A DNA stretch of 64,000 nt from Amycolatopsis benzoatilytica AK 16/65 (GTDB taxonomy: Bacteria > Actinomycetota > Actinomycetes > Mycobacteriales > Pseudonocardiaceae), in the NCBI RefSeq assembly GCF_000383915.1, contig NZ_KB912942.1, positions 1,209,846 through 1,273,845 on the forward strand, in the 5' to 3' direction. The position numbers were made by a program, and so were the translations under genes. This document shows, piece after piece, positions 1 to 8,177 of this stretch (its first letter is position 1; every line of letters begins with the position of its first letter). The notes beneath the pieces were generated by a model. It saw only the letters and a list, made by a program, of their open reading frames with translations, was not told the origin of the DNA and searched no databases.

Positions 1-1
1 G

Positions 2-271
2 CTGCCCCGGACGGATCCGCTGGTGATCGATCACGAGGTGGTGGAGCAGGTGCTGCTCGGGGCCGCGCTCGGCCTGGATCCCGAAGGCCCGCAGGTGCGG
101 CCGCTGCTGCCGGGTGGTCTGGTCCCGGACGACGCGGACGCGGTGGTGCGGCTGGCCCCGGTGCCGCTGGAGACAGTGCTGGCCGTGCACGCGGCGGGCC
201 GGCGGATGCCGCGGAAGGCCACCTACTTCATGCCCAAGCCGCGGGGCGGGCTGGTGGTAGCGCAGTGGTGA
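2..271 (+). CDS. DUF1015-type protein, C-terminal fragment
   Basis: Only the last 89 codons of this gene lie in the window. The reading frame is open from base 2, so the true start is upstream of the window edge. The C-terminal stretch RMPRKATYFMPKPRGGLV resembles the conserved end of DUF1015 (HxxSHTH-type) proteins, which finish with a Met-Pro-x-Lys-[SA]-Thr-x-[FY]-x-Pro-Lys signature. That family has no firmly established reaction. The gene lies 42 bp ahead of ligC on the same strand and could be cotranscribed with it. The assignment is inferred from this short tail alone; the frame and stop are seen directly. Confidence 0.6.
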   Translation: MPRTDPLVIDHEVVEQVLLGAALGLDPEGPQVRPLLPGGLVPDDADAVVRLAPVPLETVLAVHAAGRRMPRKATYFMPKPRGGLVVAQW

Positions 272-313
272 AAATGGTGCAGGTCAGCACCTGGTCCGCC
301 TAGGATCGCGGAG

Positions 314-1393
314 GTGGAGTTGCCGCTGTTGCCGCCGGTGCGGCCGATGCTCGCCAAAGCCGTGCACGAGGTGCCGCGCGAAGGCGGGTTCTGGTACGAG
401 CCCAAGTGGGACGGTTTCCGCTGCGTGGTGTTCCGAGACGGCGACGAGGTCGAACTCGGTTCCCGCAACGACCGCCCGCTCACCCGCTACTTCCCGGAGC
501 TGGTCCAGCTGCTCAAGGACGCGCTGCCGGACCGCTGCGTGGTCGACGGCGAGATCGTCCTGGTCACCCCGCGCGGCCTGGACTTCGACGCGCTGCAGCT
601 GCGGCTGCATCCGGCCGCGAGCAGGGTCCGCAAGCTGGCCGAGGAAACCCCGGCGAGCTTCGTCGCGTTCGACCTGCTCGCGCTGGACGAGCAGGACCTC
701 ACGGCGAAGCCGTTCGCCGACCGGCGGCGCGCGCTGGAGTCGATTTTCGGTCCGGACGAGGGCGGGTTGCAGCGGGTGCACCTGACTCCGCTGACCACCG
801 ATCCGGACGTCGCGCAGGACTGGTTCACCCGGTTCGAAGGCGCGGGTTTCGACGGCGTGATGGCGAAGCCCGCCGATCTGCCGTACGAACAGGACAAGCG
901 CGTGATGCTGAAGGTGAAACACGAACGCACCGCGGACTGCGTGGTCGCCGGTTTCCGGTGGCACAAGGACGGCAACGGCGTCGGTTCGCTGCTGCTCGGC
1001 CTGTACGACGACGCCGGCGCGCTGCACCACGTCGGCGTCGCCAGCAGTTTCACCGCGGCGCGGCGGCGCGAGCTGGTCGGGGAATTGGCTCCGTGGCGGG
1101 AAAACGCGCTGGACGGGCATCCGTGGCGCAGCTGGGCGGAATGGCAGGCCGACGCGGTCCGCCGGCCGGGCGCGAACAGCCGTTGGGCGCCCGACAAGGA
1201 CCTGTCCTGGGAGCCGCTGCGCCCGGAGCAGGTCGCCGAAGTCCGTTACGAACACCTCCAGGGCGGCCGCTTCCGCCACGGCGGCCGGCTGGTCCGCTTC
1301 CGCCCGGACCGCACACCGGACTCGTGCACGTATGCGCAACTGGACGAAGCCCCGCCCACCGAACTGGCGGACCTGTTCGGGGAGGCCCGATGA
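314..1393 (+). CDS. ligC: ATP-dependent DNA ligase, LigC type
   Basis: This 359-residue protein is a minimal ATP-dependent DNA ligase (nucleotidyltransferase plus OB fold) that seals DNA breaks through an enzyme-AMP intermediate. The nucleotidyl-accepting lysine is K31 in the motif PKWDGFR, followed by SRNDRPLT, a DGEIV motif near residue 80 and the late VMLKVKHERTADCVV motif around 195-210. The GTG start at 314 follows GGAG and gives an N-terminus beginning just ahead of the PMLA motif. Its stop overlaps the next start (ATGA), so it is translationally coupled to a LigD-like polymerase gene. The same two-gene order is known for mycobacterial LigC and PrimC. No Ku gene is present in the window. 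Confidence 0.92.
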   Translation: MELPLLPPVRPMLAKAVHEVPREGGFWYEPKWDGFRCVVFRDGDEVELGSRNDRPLTRYFPELVQLLKDALPDRCVVDGEIVLVTPRGLDFDALQLRLHPAASRVRKLAEETPASFVAFDLLALDEQDLTAKPFADRRRALESIFGPDEGGLQRVHLTPLTTDPDVAQDWFTRFEGAGFDGVMAKPADLPYEQDKRVMLKVKHERTADCVVAGFRWHKDGNGVGSLLLGLYDDAGALHHVGVASSFTAARRRELVGELAPWRENALDGHPWRSWAEWQADAVRRPGANSRWAPDKDLSWEPLRPEQVAEVRYEHLQGGRFRHGGRLVRFRPDRTPDSCTYAQLDEAPPTELADLFGEAR

Positions 1394-2394
1394 GCGGCGT
1401 GACCCTGGAGCTGGACGGCGTCGAGCTGACGATCTCCAGCCCGGACAAGGTGTACTTCCCCGAACGGGGGGAGACGAAGCTCGACCTGGTCCGCTACTAC
1501 CAGGCCGTGGCCGGCCCGCTGCTGGACCGGCTCGGCGGACGGCCGCTGCTGCTGGAGCGCTACCCGGACGGCGCCGGCGGCAAGTCCTGGTTCCAGAAAC
1601 GGACGCCGAAGAACGCCCCGCCGTGGCTGACCACCGCGGTGGTGTCCACTCCGAACGGAACGACGAGCGACGCGTTGGTGGCGGCGGATCTGGCGCACAT
1701 CCTGTGGGCCGTCAACCAGGGCTGCCTGGGCTTCCACGTCTGGCCGAACCGCGCGGCGTCGCTGGACATCGCCGACGAACTGCGGATCGACCTGGACCCC
1801 TCTCCCGGAATCGGATTCGGCGAACTGCGCACGGCGGCCTTGCTGGTCCGCGACTTGCTGACCGAACTGGGCATCGAGGTGCACGTCAAGACGTCCGGCT
1901 CGCGCGGCCTGCACCTGTACTCGATCCTGGAACCCCGCTGGGACGGCTACCAGGTCCGAGCCGCCGCGGTGGCGCTGGCGAGGGAACTCGAACGCCGCCA
2001 CCCGGACCTCATCACCGCGCAGTGGTGGAAGGAAGAACGCGGCTCGCGCGTGTTCGTGGACTTCAACCAGAACGCGCCGCACAAGACTGTGTTCGGGGCT
2101 TGGTGCGTACGCCCGAGGACGGGCGGTCAGGTCTCGACGCCGATCGCGTGGCCGGAGCTGGACACCGTGGAGCCGGACACCCTGACCTTGTCGACGGTTC
2201 CGGCCTTGGTCGCGGAGCGAGGGGACCCGTGGGCCGGAGCGAACGACCGTCCGCAGTCGATCGAGCCGTTGCTGGAGATGTCGCGCAAGGACCTGGCCGG
2301 TGGCCTGATGGACGCGCCGTGGCCGCCGGTCTACCCGAAGATGCCGAACGAACCGCCGCGGGTGGCGCCCAGCAGGGCGAAGAAAGCGGACTGA
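1390..2394 (+). CDS. LigD-like primase-polymerase (PrimC type)
   Basis: This is a 334-residue stand-alone archaeo-eukaryotic primase-type polymerase of the LigD PolDom family, which adds ribonucleotides during end processing or gap filling. The catalytic acidic pair is D134/D136 in RIDLDPSPG. A second motif is KTSGSRGLHLY, and the third metal ligand is probably D224 in VFVDFNQNAPHKT. The open frame extends far upstream through ligC in another phase, but the ATG at 1390 overlapping the ligC stop is the sensible start. Ligase and polymerase are thus encoded separately but coupled, instead of fused as in classical LigD. A role in excision-type repair follows from mycobacterial PrimC-LigC work and is inferred here. 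Confidence 0.9.
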   Translation: MSGVTLELDGVELTISSPDKVYFPERGETKLDLVRYYQAVAGPLLDRLGGRPLLLERYPDGAGGKSWFQKRTPKNAPPWLTTAVVSTPNGTTSDALVAADLAHILWAVNQGCLGFHVWPNRAASLDIADELRIDLDPSPGIGFGELRTAALLVRDLLTELGIEVHVKTSGSRGLHLYSILEPRWDGYQVRAAAVALARELERRHPDLITAQWWKEERGSRVFVDFNQNAPHKTVFGAWCVRPRTGGQVSTPIAWPELDTVEPDTLTLSTVPALVAERGDPWAGANDRPQSIEPLLEMSRKDLAGGLMDAPWPPVYPKMPNEPPRVAPSRAKKAD

Positions 2395-2404
2395 CCCACG
2401 CGCG

Positions 2405-2550
2405 GTCCGTGAAGGGACCCTTGAGGGAATCAGCGTCCCTGAACGGCCCCTTCGCGGACGTGGCGTCCGTGAAGGGGCCCTTCACGGACTTAGACTCCCT
2501 GAACGGTGCCTTTCACGGAATCAAAGTCCCTGAGGGGGCGCTTCCCGGCC
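2405..2550. repeat. interspersed palindromic repeat cluster, locus 1
   Basis: Two to three degenerate copies of the GTCCGTGAAGGG...CTTCACGGAC family lie head to tail just after the primC stop. Elements such as GTGAAGGGGCCCTTCAC form short hairpins. The cluster runs into the 3' end of the small minus-strand gene, so it sits between two convergent genes. Most related elements in the window also follow gene ends. Confidence 0.8.
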
Positions 2551-2787
2551 CAACGGCAGATCGAACGCGAGCTGCTCCTCGCCGCGGCCGATCGCGCCCG
2601 CGCACCGAGGACAGGCTTCGACGCCGTCCGACTCCAGGTCGACCGCGGTCCACGTGCGGGATTCCCGCTCGCCGCACGCGGACCGTCGATAGCGCAGGTC
2701 TCCGGCCCGGGTCATCACATGCGCGACCGGACGCTCTTCCGGCAGCGCTCCGACCAGATACCACCGGGCGACAACAGCGACAGCCAT
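2521..2787 (-). CDS. small Cys-containing hypothetical protein
   Basis: An 88-residue protein with no family I recognise. The ATG at 2787 is chosen because GGAGG lies 8 bases upstream; the in-frame alternative at 2811 lacks such a site. It contains one cysteine in RRSACGERES and a CPRC knuckle in VEACPRCAG, so a small metal-binding ribbon is possible but incomplete by inspection. The last residues (GREAPPQGL) are encoded by the palindromic repeat cluster, which suggests the repeat has replaced or extended the original 3' end. It lies 99 bp downstream of the cobW-like gene on the same strand. Expression is unproven. Confidence 0.5.
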   Translation of the reverse strand: MAVAVVARWYLVGALPEERPVAHVMTRAGDLRYRRSACGERESRTWTAVDLESDGVEACPRCAGAIGRGEEQLAFDLPLGREAPPQGL

Positions 2788-2886
2788 GGAACTCGCCTCC
2801 AAAGAGGTCACTCCGAGCTACCCGGCCATCCTCACCCCGCGACCCCGGCGAATCCGCGCTTTTCCGCTCCGTCGGCGAGTCGTTGA

Positions 2887-3891
2887 TCAATCCTGGTCGC
2901 AATAGCGAAGAAACCGGATCAATCCGCCGGCATCGTCTTCGTCGCCGTTCGTGACACATTCCGCGAGCTGTCGCTCCACCGTCGCGACATCCACCCCAGT
3001 TCCGATCGCCACGACGTCGCTGCGCCGTGACCCGCTCCACGACGACCGCTCCACCTGCACGAACGACCCCACCGCATGGACGCCGAACCGCGACCGGGCC
3101 CCCGCGACCCCGACGTCGACATACCCCTTGACCCGATACAGACCGGCCGCCCGATTCTCCAGAAACGCGAGAAATCGCCGAGGAGACAACGGCTGATCGG
3201 CCCGGAAGGAAACGCTCTCGAAACGCGCGTGCAGATGCTCGGAATGATCATGCTCGCGCAGATCGTCGAATGACATCTGCCCGGCGATCTCCCGCGGTCG
3301 CGGATCGAAGAACAACGACGGGTCCACCCGTCCGTGCTCGGTCACCAGCACCGGTACCCCGGGCGCGTGCTCGCCGACCGTCGCCTTGACCTGGTCCAGC
3401 CGATCGGCGCCGACCCGGTCGGCCTTGTTGAGGACCACCAGGTCGGCCACCCGCAGGTGCTCGGCCAGTTCCGGGTGCTGGGTCCGGGACTCCTCGAACT
3501 CGGCGGCGTCCACGACCTGGACGAGCCCGCCGTAGCGGATGTCGGGGTTCTCGCTCGCGATCATGAGCCGCAGCAGGTCGCGCGGTTCGGCGATGCCGCT
3601 GGCCTCGACGACGATCACGTCGATGCCCGCTTCGGGGCGGGAAAGCTTGCCGAGCATGGCGTCGAGCCCGCTCGCGTCCACGGCGCAGCACAGGCAGCCG
3701 TTGCCAACGGAGACCATCGTGTCGATCTGGCCGGCGACGGCGAGCGCGTCGATGTTGACGGCGCCGAAGTCGTTGACGACGACGCCGATCCGGGCTCCTT
3801 CGCGGTTGGCCAGCAGGTAGTTGAGCATCGTGCTCTTGCCGGAGCCCAGGAATCCCGCGACGAGCACGACCGGGACTCGCTGCTTGGCCAC
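2887..3891 (-). CDS. CobW/COG0523-family GTPase (metallochaperone type)
   Basis: A 334-residue G3E-class P-loop GTPase. It has a Walker A (GFLGSGKST, residues 13-21), a metal-binding GCLCC motif (C66, C68, C69), a Walker B region in IDVIVVEASG and an NKAD guanine-specificity motif. A His-rich insert DLREHDHSEHLH and a CobW C-terminal domain follow. Members supply zinc or cobalt to client proteins, and many actinobacterial ones are induced by zinc starvation. No Zur box could be recognised in the 102-bp divergent spacer shared with the flavodoxin gene. The start is GTG. The metal and client are not determinable from the sequence. Confidence 0.88.
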   Translation of the reverse strand: MAKQRVPVVLVAGFLGSGKSTMLNYLLANREGARIGVVVNDFGAVNIDALAVAGQIDTMVSVGNGCLCCAVDASGLDAMLGKLSRPEAGIDVIVVEASGIAEPRDLLRLMIASENPDIRYGGLVQVVDAAEFEESRTQHPELAEHLRVADLVVLNKADRVGADRLDQVKATVGEHAPGVPVLVTEHGRVDPSLFFDPRPREIAGQMSFDDLREHDHSEHLHARFESVSFRADQPLSPRRFLAFLENRAAGLYRVKGYVDVGVAGARSRFGVHAVGSFVQVERSSWSGSRRSDVVAIGTGVDVATVERQLAECVTNGDEDDAGGLIRFLRYCDQD

Positions 3892-3993
3892 GCCTGGGTT
3901 CCGTTCTGCTTGGGGGCGTCGAGTTTACGGGCTGCCGCGGGCGGCGGGTCGGGCGGTGGGCGAGGCGGGGAGCGCTGGGGGGACAATGGGAAG

Positions 3994-4500
3994 ATGATCA
4001 CTGTCCTCGTCGCGTATGCCGGCAAGCACGGCGGTACGCGGGAGATCGCCGAGGTCGTCGGCGAGGAGCTGCGCGCCGAGGAGTTCGAGGTCGACGTGTG
4101 CGGCGCGGCAGACGTCGACGGGGTCGAGAAGTACGCCGCGGTGGTGGTCGGAAGCGCGCTCTACTACGCGCGGTGGCGGCCGGAGGCAGTGCGGTTTCTG
4201 GAGCGGAACGCGGATGCGCTGAGGGAGCGGCCGGTCTGGCTGTTCCACAGTGGACCGTGCGGGCCGGCCGCGAACCTCGTCCGGGTGAGCTTGCCGGCCA
4301 AGGTGACGTTGCTGGCCGCCGCGATCGACGCGGAGCGCACCGAGACGTTCGGCGGCCGGCTTGATCCGGCGACCGCGAGCGGGGTCCTGGAGAAGCTGAT
4401 GGCGCGCGGCGAGCGGGCCGGCGACTTCCGGGACTGGGAGCGGATCCGCGCGTGGGCCCGGGACATCGGCCGGCGGGTGCGGTCCGGGGTCGCGATCTAG
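3994..4500 (+). CDS. flavodoxin-domain protein
   Basis: A 168-residue flavodoxin-like protein. The N-terminus VLVAYAGKHGGTREIAE is the FMN-phosphate loop. VVVGSALYYARWRPEAVRFL and LFHSGPCGP correspond to the loops flanking the isoalloxazine ring. It belongs to the flavodoxin set that includes HemG-type protoporphyrinogen oxidases, but nothing nearby concerns haem, so the partner is unknown. The ATG at 3994 is preceded by GGGAAG. A longer upstream open frame is antisense to the CobW gene and was discarded. The gene is divergent from cobW-like and convergent with the ABM gene. Confidence 0.8.
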   Translation: MITVLVAYAGKHGGTREIAEVVGEELRAEEFEVDVCGAADVDGVEKYAAVVVGSALYYARWRPEAVRFLERNADALRERPVWLFHSGPCGPAANLVRVSLPAKVTLLAAAIDAERTETFGGRLDPATASGVLEKLMARGERAGDFRDWERIRAWARDIGRRVRSGVAI

Positions 4501-4523
4501 GGCGCGGATGCTCCCGCACCGGG

Positions 4524-4874
4524 TCAGAGGTCGATCGGCTCGAACAGGTGCGGGTACGACACGATGTCTTCGGGGGATTCGGCCGCCAGGCGCTGGAACT
4601 CCGGATCGCCGAACGCGGTGGCGAGCGCCTCGGCGGATTCCCAGACCGCGACGTTCATCAGGAGCCGGCTGCCCGCGGTTCCCCGGTGCATCCGCAGGGA
4701 CACGAATCCCGGCTGGGCCCTCATGAACTCGGCCTGTCGCCGGAAAAGGGCCAGGAACGACTCGGTCTTCTCCGGCGGGACGACGAAGGTGTTGGCCAGG
4801 ACGACCGGCCCGGCCTTCTCCTGGAACTGGGCGAAGATCGGGGTCTTCGGGTCGAGGCTCTGCAGCTGGGCCAT
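4524..4874 (-). CDS. ABM-domain (antibiotic biosynthesis monooxygenase-like) protein
   Basis: A 116-residue protein with the dimeric alpha-beta barrel pattern of ABM domains: a strand VVLANTFVVPPEK, a helix ESFLALFRRQAEFMRAQPGFVSLRMH, then LLMNVAVWESAEALATAFGDPEFQ. The family includes quinol monooxygenases and haem-degrading enzymes, but many members have no known substrate. The start at 4874 has GGGAAG upstream; an in-frame ATG at 4931 would put the start on top of the operator and was rejected. Two near-identical palindromes flank its predicted promoter, which implies tight repression by a regulator not encoded next door. Confidence 0.78.
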   Translation of the reverse strand: MAQLQSLDPKTPIFAQFQEKAGPVVLANTFVVPPEKTESFLALFRRQAEFMRAQPGFVSLRMHRGTAGSRLLMNVAVWESAEALATAFGDPEFQRLAAESPEDIVSYPHLFEPIDL

Positions 4875-4933
4875 GGTCAGTACTTCCCTTCGCGGTGGGT
4901 CAGCCGGCGTCGCGGCAGCTGACCAGTGCACTT

Positions 4934-4948
4934 TCTAGCACTGCTAGA
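4934..4948. promoter_or_regulatory. palindromic operator 1 of the ABM gene
   Basis: TCTAGCACTGCTAGA is a perfect palindrome with 7-bp arms around one central base. It lies just downstream of the predicted -10 of the minus-strand ABM promoter. Size and symmetry fit a TetR-type or similar dimeric repressor; the protein is unknown. Confidence 0.6.
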
Positions 4949-4958
4949 TGACGTAGCG

Positions 4959-4988
4959 ACGCTATCACTGCTGCCGCTCGATTGTCTA
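4959..4988 (-). promoter_or_regulatory. predicted promoter of the ABM gene
   Basis: On the minus strand, TAGACA (4988-4983) and TAGCGT (4964-4959) are separated by 18 bases, a reasonable vegetative -35/-10 pair. The -35 overlaps operator 2 and operator 1 lies just past the -10, so the promoter is bracketed by both sites. Confidence 0.4.
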
Positions 4989-4999
4989 GCGGTGCTAGA
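4985..4999. promoter_or_regulatory. palindromic operator 2 of the ABM gene
   Basis: TCTAGCGGTGCTAGA shares both outer arms (TCTAGC / GCTAGA) with operator 1. The two centres are 51 bp apart, close to five helical turns, which would allow cooperative binding on one DNA face. Confidence 0.6.
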
Positions 5000-5054
5000 T
5001 CCACGTGGTGGACCCAGCCGCGACTTCGGTGGCGGCTGAGGGAGCGTCGCGACG

Positions 5055-5210
5055 TCAGTCGGGCCGGCGGCTGCTGGCTCGGGCGAGCCCAAGGAATGAC
5101 TCCCGGTCCGCACCGATTCCGGCACCGAGATTCGCCGCACGTGCGGCGGTCAGGGCAGCGTCGGCCTCTCCGGCGGCGCGGTGGTCGAGCTGGATGGTCG
5201 CGACGACCAG
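5055..5210 (-). pseudogene. short coding-like relic upstream of the MFS gene
   Basis: Fifty-one codons are open on the minus strand between two stops, without an ATG or GTG at the beginning. Third positions are strongly G/C-biased and the translation (…DHRAAGEADAALTAARAANLGAGIGADRES…) is Ala-rich and helical, resembling a tetratricopeptide-like or regulator C-terminus. It may be the remnant of a decayed gene. The rest of the 484-bp gap between the ABM and MFS genes holds only the operators and promoter described separately. Confidence 0.25.
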
Positions 5211-5358
5211 TCAGTCCGGCCGAAGCGTGCCGGTCGAATTCGCCGGATCGCCGGCCGCGAAACCTGCCGGTTAATCCGTTTTATCGGGCCCTGTCCGGGT
5301 CATCCGGAGTCCACATGCGACACTTGCTCCGCCGTCGCGGCAGGTGTAGACCAAGCCG

Positions 5359-6651
5359 GTGACGGAAAATGCTGCCGGGAGCAAGGAAAAGCGCAAGCTG
5401 ACCGCGGATCAGCGGAATTCGTTCCTCGCCGCGTGGCTCGGCTGGAGCATGGACGCGTTCGACTACTTCCTCGTCGTCTTCGTGTTGTCCGACATCGCGA
5501 AAGATCATTCGTTCGGCGCGACCGCGACCCAGCTGGCGTTCATCACCACCGCGACGCTGGTGATGCGGCCGGTCGGCGCACTGGTGTTCGGACTGTGGGC
5601 GGACCGGTCCGGCAGGCGGATCCCGCTGATGGTCGACGTGCTGCTGTACTCGACGGCCGGCGTGCTCTGTGCGGTCGCGCCGAACTTCGGTGTGCTGCTG
5701 GTGCTGCGATTCGTCTACGGCATCGGCATGGGCGGCGAATGGGGGCTGGGCGCCGCGCTCGCGATGGAGAAGATTCCGGTGCAGCGGCGCGGTTTCTTCT
5801 CCGGGCTGCTGCAAGCGGGCTACTCCGCCGGCTACCTGCTGGCCGCGCTGGCGTACCTGCTGTTCCATACCGCGCTCGGGCTGGAGTGGCGGTGGATGTT
5901 CGTGCTGAGCATCTTCCCGGCGCTGATCAGCCTGCTGATCCGGGCGCGGGTCAAGGAATCCGAGGTGTGGGAGGCGGCGCAGGAGAAGATGCGGGTCACC
6001 CGCACCTCGGTCAAGGACGTGCTGTTCAACCCGAAAGTGCTGCGCCGCTTCGGGTACCTGGTGCTGCTGATGACCGCGTTCAACTGGATGAGCCACGGCA
6101 CCCAGGACGTCTATCCGTCGTTCCTGAAGGCGACCGAGCACGGCGGGGCCGGACTGAGCGCGGCGACCAGCACCTGGATCGCCGTGCTGTACAACATCGG
6201 CGCGATCATCGGCGGGCTGGTCTTCGGGTCGCTGTCCGAACGCTTCGGCCGCCGGATCACGATTGTCGGTGCGGCCGTACTCGGGCTGCCGATCGTGCCG
6301 ATCTTCGCGATCGATCACGGGGCCGGAATGCTGGCGCTCGGGTCGTTCCTGATGCAGATCATGGTGCAGGGCGCGTGGGGCGTCATCCCTGCGCATCTCA
6401 CCGAGATGTCGCCGGACGCGATCCGCGGCTTCTTCCCTGGCGTGACCTACCAGCTCGGGAACCTGCTGGCCGCGCTGAACCTCCCGATCCAGCAGAGCAT
6501 CGCGCAGTCGCAGGGCTATTCCGCCGCGCTGCTGTGGACGGTGATCCCGGTGCTCGCCGCGGTCGCGGTGCTGACCGCGCTGGGCAGGGAAGCGAAGTCG
6601 ATCCAGTTCGGCGCGGAGAGCGCCACGACGGCGCCCGCCAGCACTGCCTGA
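5359..6651 (+). CDS. MFS transporter, metabolite:H+ symporter type
   Basis: A 430-residue major facilitator protein with about 12 hydrophobic segments. Both halves carry the loop 2-3 / 8-9 signature ([10 protein letters not shown] near residue 80 and [10 protein letters not shown] near 295). [15 protein letters not shown], around 120, is typical of the sugar/metabolite-proton symporter branch that contains sialate and lactate carriers. The substrate cannot be read from the sequence. A sialic-acid utilisation locus lies 47 kb away in this window, so sialate is one candidate and a small carboxylate another. The GTG start at 5359 is the first in frame before [10 protein letters not shown]. The gene is monocistronic, and the next gene downstream has its own regulatory region. 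Confidence 0.82.
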   Translation: MTENAAGSKEKRKLTADQRNSFLAAWLGWSMDAFDYFLVVFVLSDIAKDHSFGATATQLAFITTATLVMRPVGALVFGLWADRSGRRIPLMVDVLLYSTAGVLCAVAPNFGVLLVLRFVYGIGMGGEWGLGAALAMEKIPVQRRGFFSGLLQAGYSAGYLLAALAYLLFHTALGLEWRWMFVLSIFPALISLLIRARVKESEVWEAAQEKMRVTRTSVKDVLFNPKVLRRFGYLVLLMTAFNWMSHGTQDVYPSFLKATEHGGAGLSAATSTWIAVLYNIGAIIGGLVFGSLSERFGRRITIVGAAVLGLPIVPIFAIDHGAGMLALGSFLMQIMVQGAWGVIPAHLTEMSPDAIRGFFPGVTYQLGNLLAALNLPIQQSIAQSQGYSAALLWTVIPVLAAVAVLTALGREAKSIQFGAESATTAPASTA

Positions 6652-6692
6652 CTTTTCCCGGGTTCGTTCGTCGTTGGTTGCGTCCGACTGGG

Positions 6693-6723
6693 TCGGCGAT
6701 ATATCGTCGTCATGTCGGCGATA
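6693..6723. promoter_or_regulatory. PadR-type operator, probably autoregulatory
   Basis: TCGGCGATA occurs twice as a direct repeat (6693-6701 and 6715-6723). CGATATATCG is a perfect 10-bp palindrome at 6697-6706. Bases 6702-6723 also form an imperfect 22-bp palindrome centred on CATG. The site is 25 bp ahead of the chosen padR start, the usual position for PadR autoregulation. Confidence 0.55.
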
Positions 6724-6747
6724 GAACAACGACGAATGAGGTGTGCG

Positions 6748-8043
6748 ATGACGACGACCGCAGGCGGGGGACACGCGTTCCGGGGCTTCGGCGGGCCGGA
6801 ACGGTTCGAGGGGAAGGGCATGCCGTTCGGATTCGGCCGGCCCGGCGGCGATCGCGGGGTGCCGGACGGGCATGCCGGAGGCCGGGACGAGCGCGCCGGG
6901 GCCGGGTATTGGCCTGGCGGCGGGAGAGGTCGGCATCCGGGCGGGCCGGGGGAAGGGCACGGGTGGCCCGGATTCGGCGCGGACGAGGGGCGCGGCGGAC
7001 CGGATGCGAGGGGAAGCGCCGTGCGACAGGGGGAGCCGTTCCACGGCGCGGCTGGGCATGGCTGGCCGGGGGTGGCTGGGCTCGGCTGGCCCGGTGCGGC
7101 GGCTGGGCATGGGTGGCCTGGCGGTGATCTAGCTGGGCATGGTTGGCCGGGTGCGGCTGAGCACGGCTGGCCGGGTGGTGCGGCTGGGCATGGCTGGCCT
7201 GGCGGCGAGATGCCGGGCGGCCATGTGCGGCCAGGTCCGTTCGGCGGGTCTGGGCCGGGGTTCGGCTGGCCGGGTCCGCACGGTCATCCGGGGCATCCCC
7301 ACGGCGGCCACGGCTGGCATCCAGGCCATCGAGGCCACCCCGGCGAGCACGCGGTGCCCTTCGACAGCGCGGACGACGAGGAAACCTGGGACAGCACGGT
7401 CTTCGAAGCTCACGGCGGCTTCCCGCCAGCGCCTCCCGGCCCTCCTGGCCCGCCCGAGCCGCCGGGTCGCCCTGGCCGCCCCGGTCCGCCGGGGATGCCC
7501 GGGTTCCCGGGCTTTCCGGGGTTCCCCGGATTCCCGGGCGGCCCCGGCGGGCCGGGCAGCTTCTTCGGCGGTCCGCCGCGCAGCGGACGCGGCCCGGCGC
7601 GGCCGGTGCGTCCGGCGGTGCTCGCGCTGCTCGCCGAGGAGCCCCGGCACGGCTACCAGTTGATGCAGGAGATCCGCCGGCGAACGAACGACGAGTGGCG
7701 GCCCAGCCCGGGTTCCATTTACCCGATTCTGCAGCAACTCGAGGACGAAGGTCTCGTCCGCACCGCCGAGGAGGGCGGGCGCCGGGTCGCGCATCTGACC
7801 GAAGCGGGACGCGAGCACGTCGCCGGGCGCGAGGAGGAGTTCGCGGCGTTGTGGGAGTCCGGCACGCGGACGGACGACCCGAGCGCGGACCGGTTCGGGG
7901 CGCTGTATCAGCAGATCGGCGAGTTGGCGGGCGCGGCGATGCAGGTCGCGCACACGGGCAGCGAGACCCAGGTCGCGGAGGCGCACAAGGTTCTGCGCGA
8001 GGCGCGACGCCGGCTGTACGGCCTGCTGGCCGAGGACGAATAA
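6748..8043 (+). CDS. PadR-family regulator with collagen-like N-terminal half
   Basis: A 431-residue protein whose last 145 residues form a PadR winged helix: AVLALLAEEPRHGYQLMQEIRRRT, then the recognition segment PGSIYPILQQLEDEGLV, and a C-terminal dimerisation helix. The first 285 residues are low-complexity: GHGWPG-type repeats (about 102-155), a His/Gly/Pro stretch (about 170-205) and a Gly-X-Y run rich in Pro (about 229-270) like bacterial collagen. PadR proteins are normally 100-200 residues, so the N-terminal half is unusual. The ATG at 6748 follows GAGGTG; earlier ATGs at 6712 and 6736 lie in or next to the operator and lack a site. It ends 134 bp before dnaE. Confidence 0.85.
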   Translation: MTTTAGGGHAFRGFGGPERFEGKGMPFGFGRPGGDRGVPDGHAGGRDERAGAGYWPGGGRGRHPGGPGEGHGWPGFGADEGRGGPDARGSAVRQGEPFHGAAGHGWPGVAGLGWPGAAAGHGWPGGDLAGHGWPGAAEHGWPGGAAGHGWPGGEMPGGHVRPGPFGGSGPGFGWPGPHGHPGHPHGGHGWHPGHRGHPGEHAVPFDSADDEETWDSTVFEAHGGFPPAPPGPPGPPEPPGRPGRPGPPGMPGFPGFPGFPGFPGGPGGPGSFFGGPPRSGRGPARPVRPAVLALLAEEPRHGYQLMQEIRRRTNDEWRPSPGSIYPILQQLEDEGLVRTAEEGGRRVAHLTEAGREHVAGREEEFAALWESGTRTDDPSADRFGALYQQIGELAGAAMQVAHTGSETQVAEAHKVLREARRRLYGLLAEDE

Positions 8044-8177
8044 CGGGAAACTGACCGCCGCGGTCGAGTCTATTGTGGACTCGGCCGCGGCGGCTGCCTC
8101 GGGACACAACCGGAAGTGGTCCGAGCGCGCGTGTCGGTTGTTGGACGCCGTCGCGGTGCGGCCTGTCCAATGCGGGC

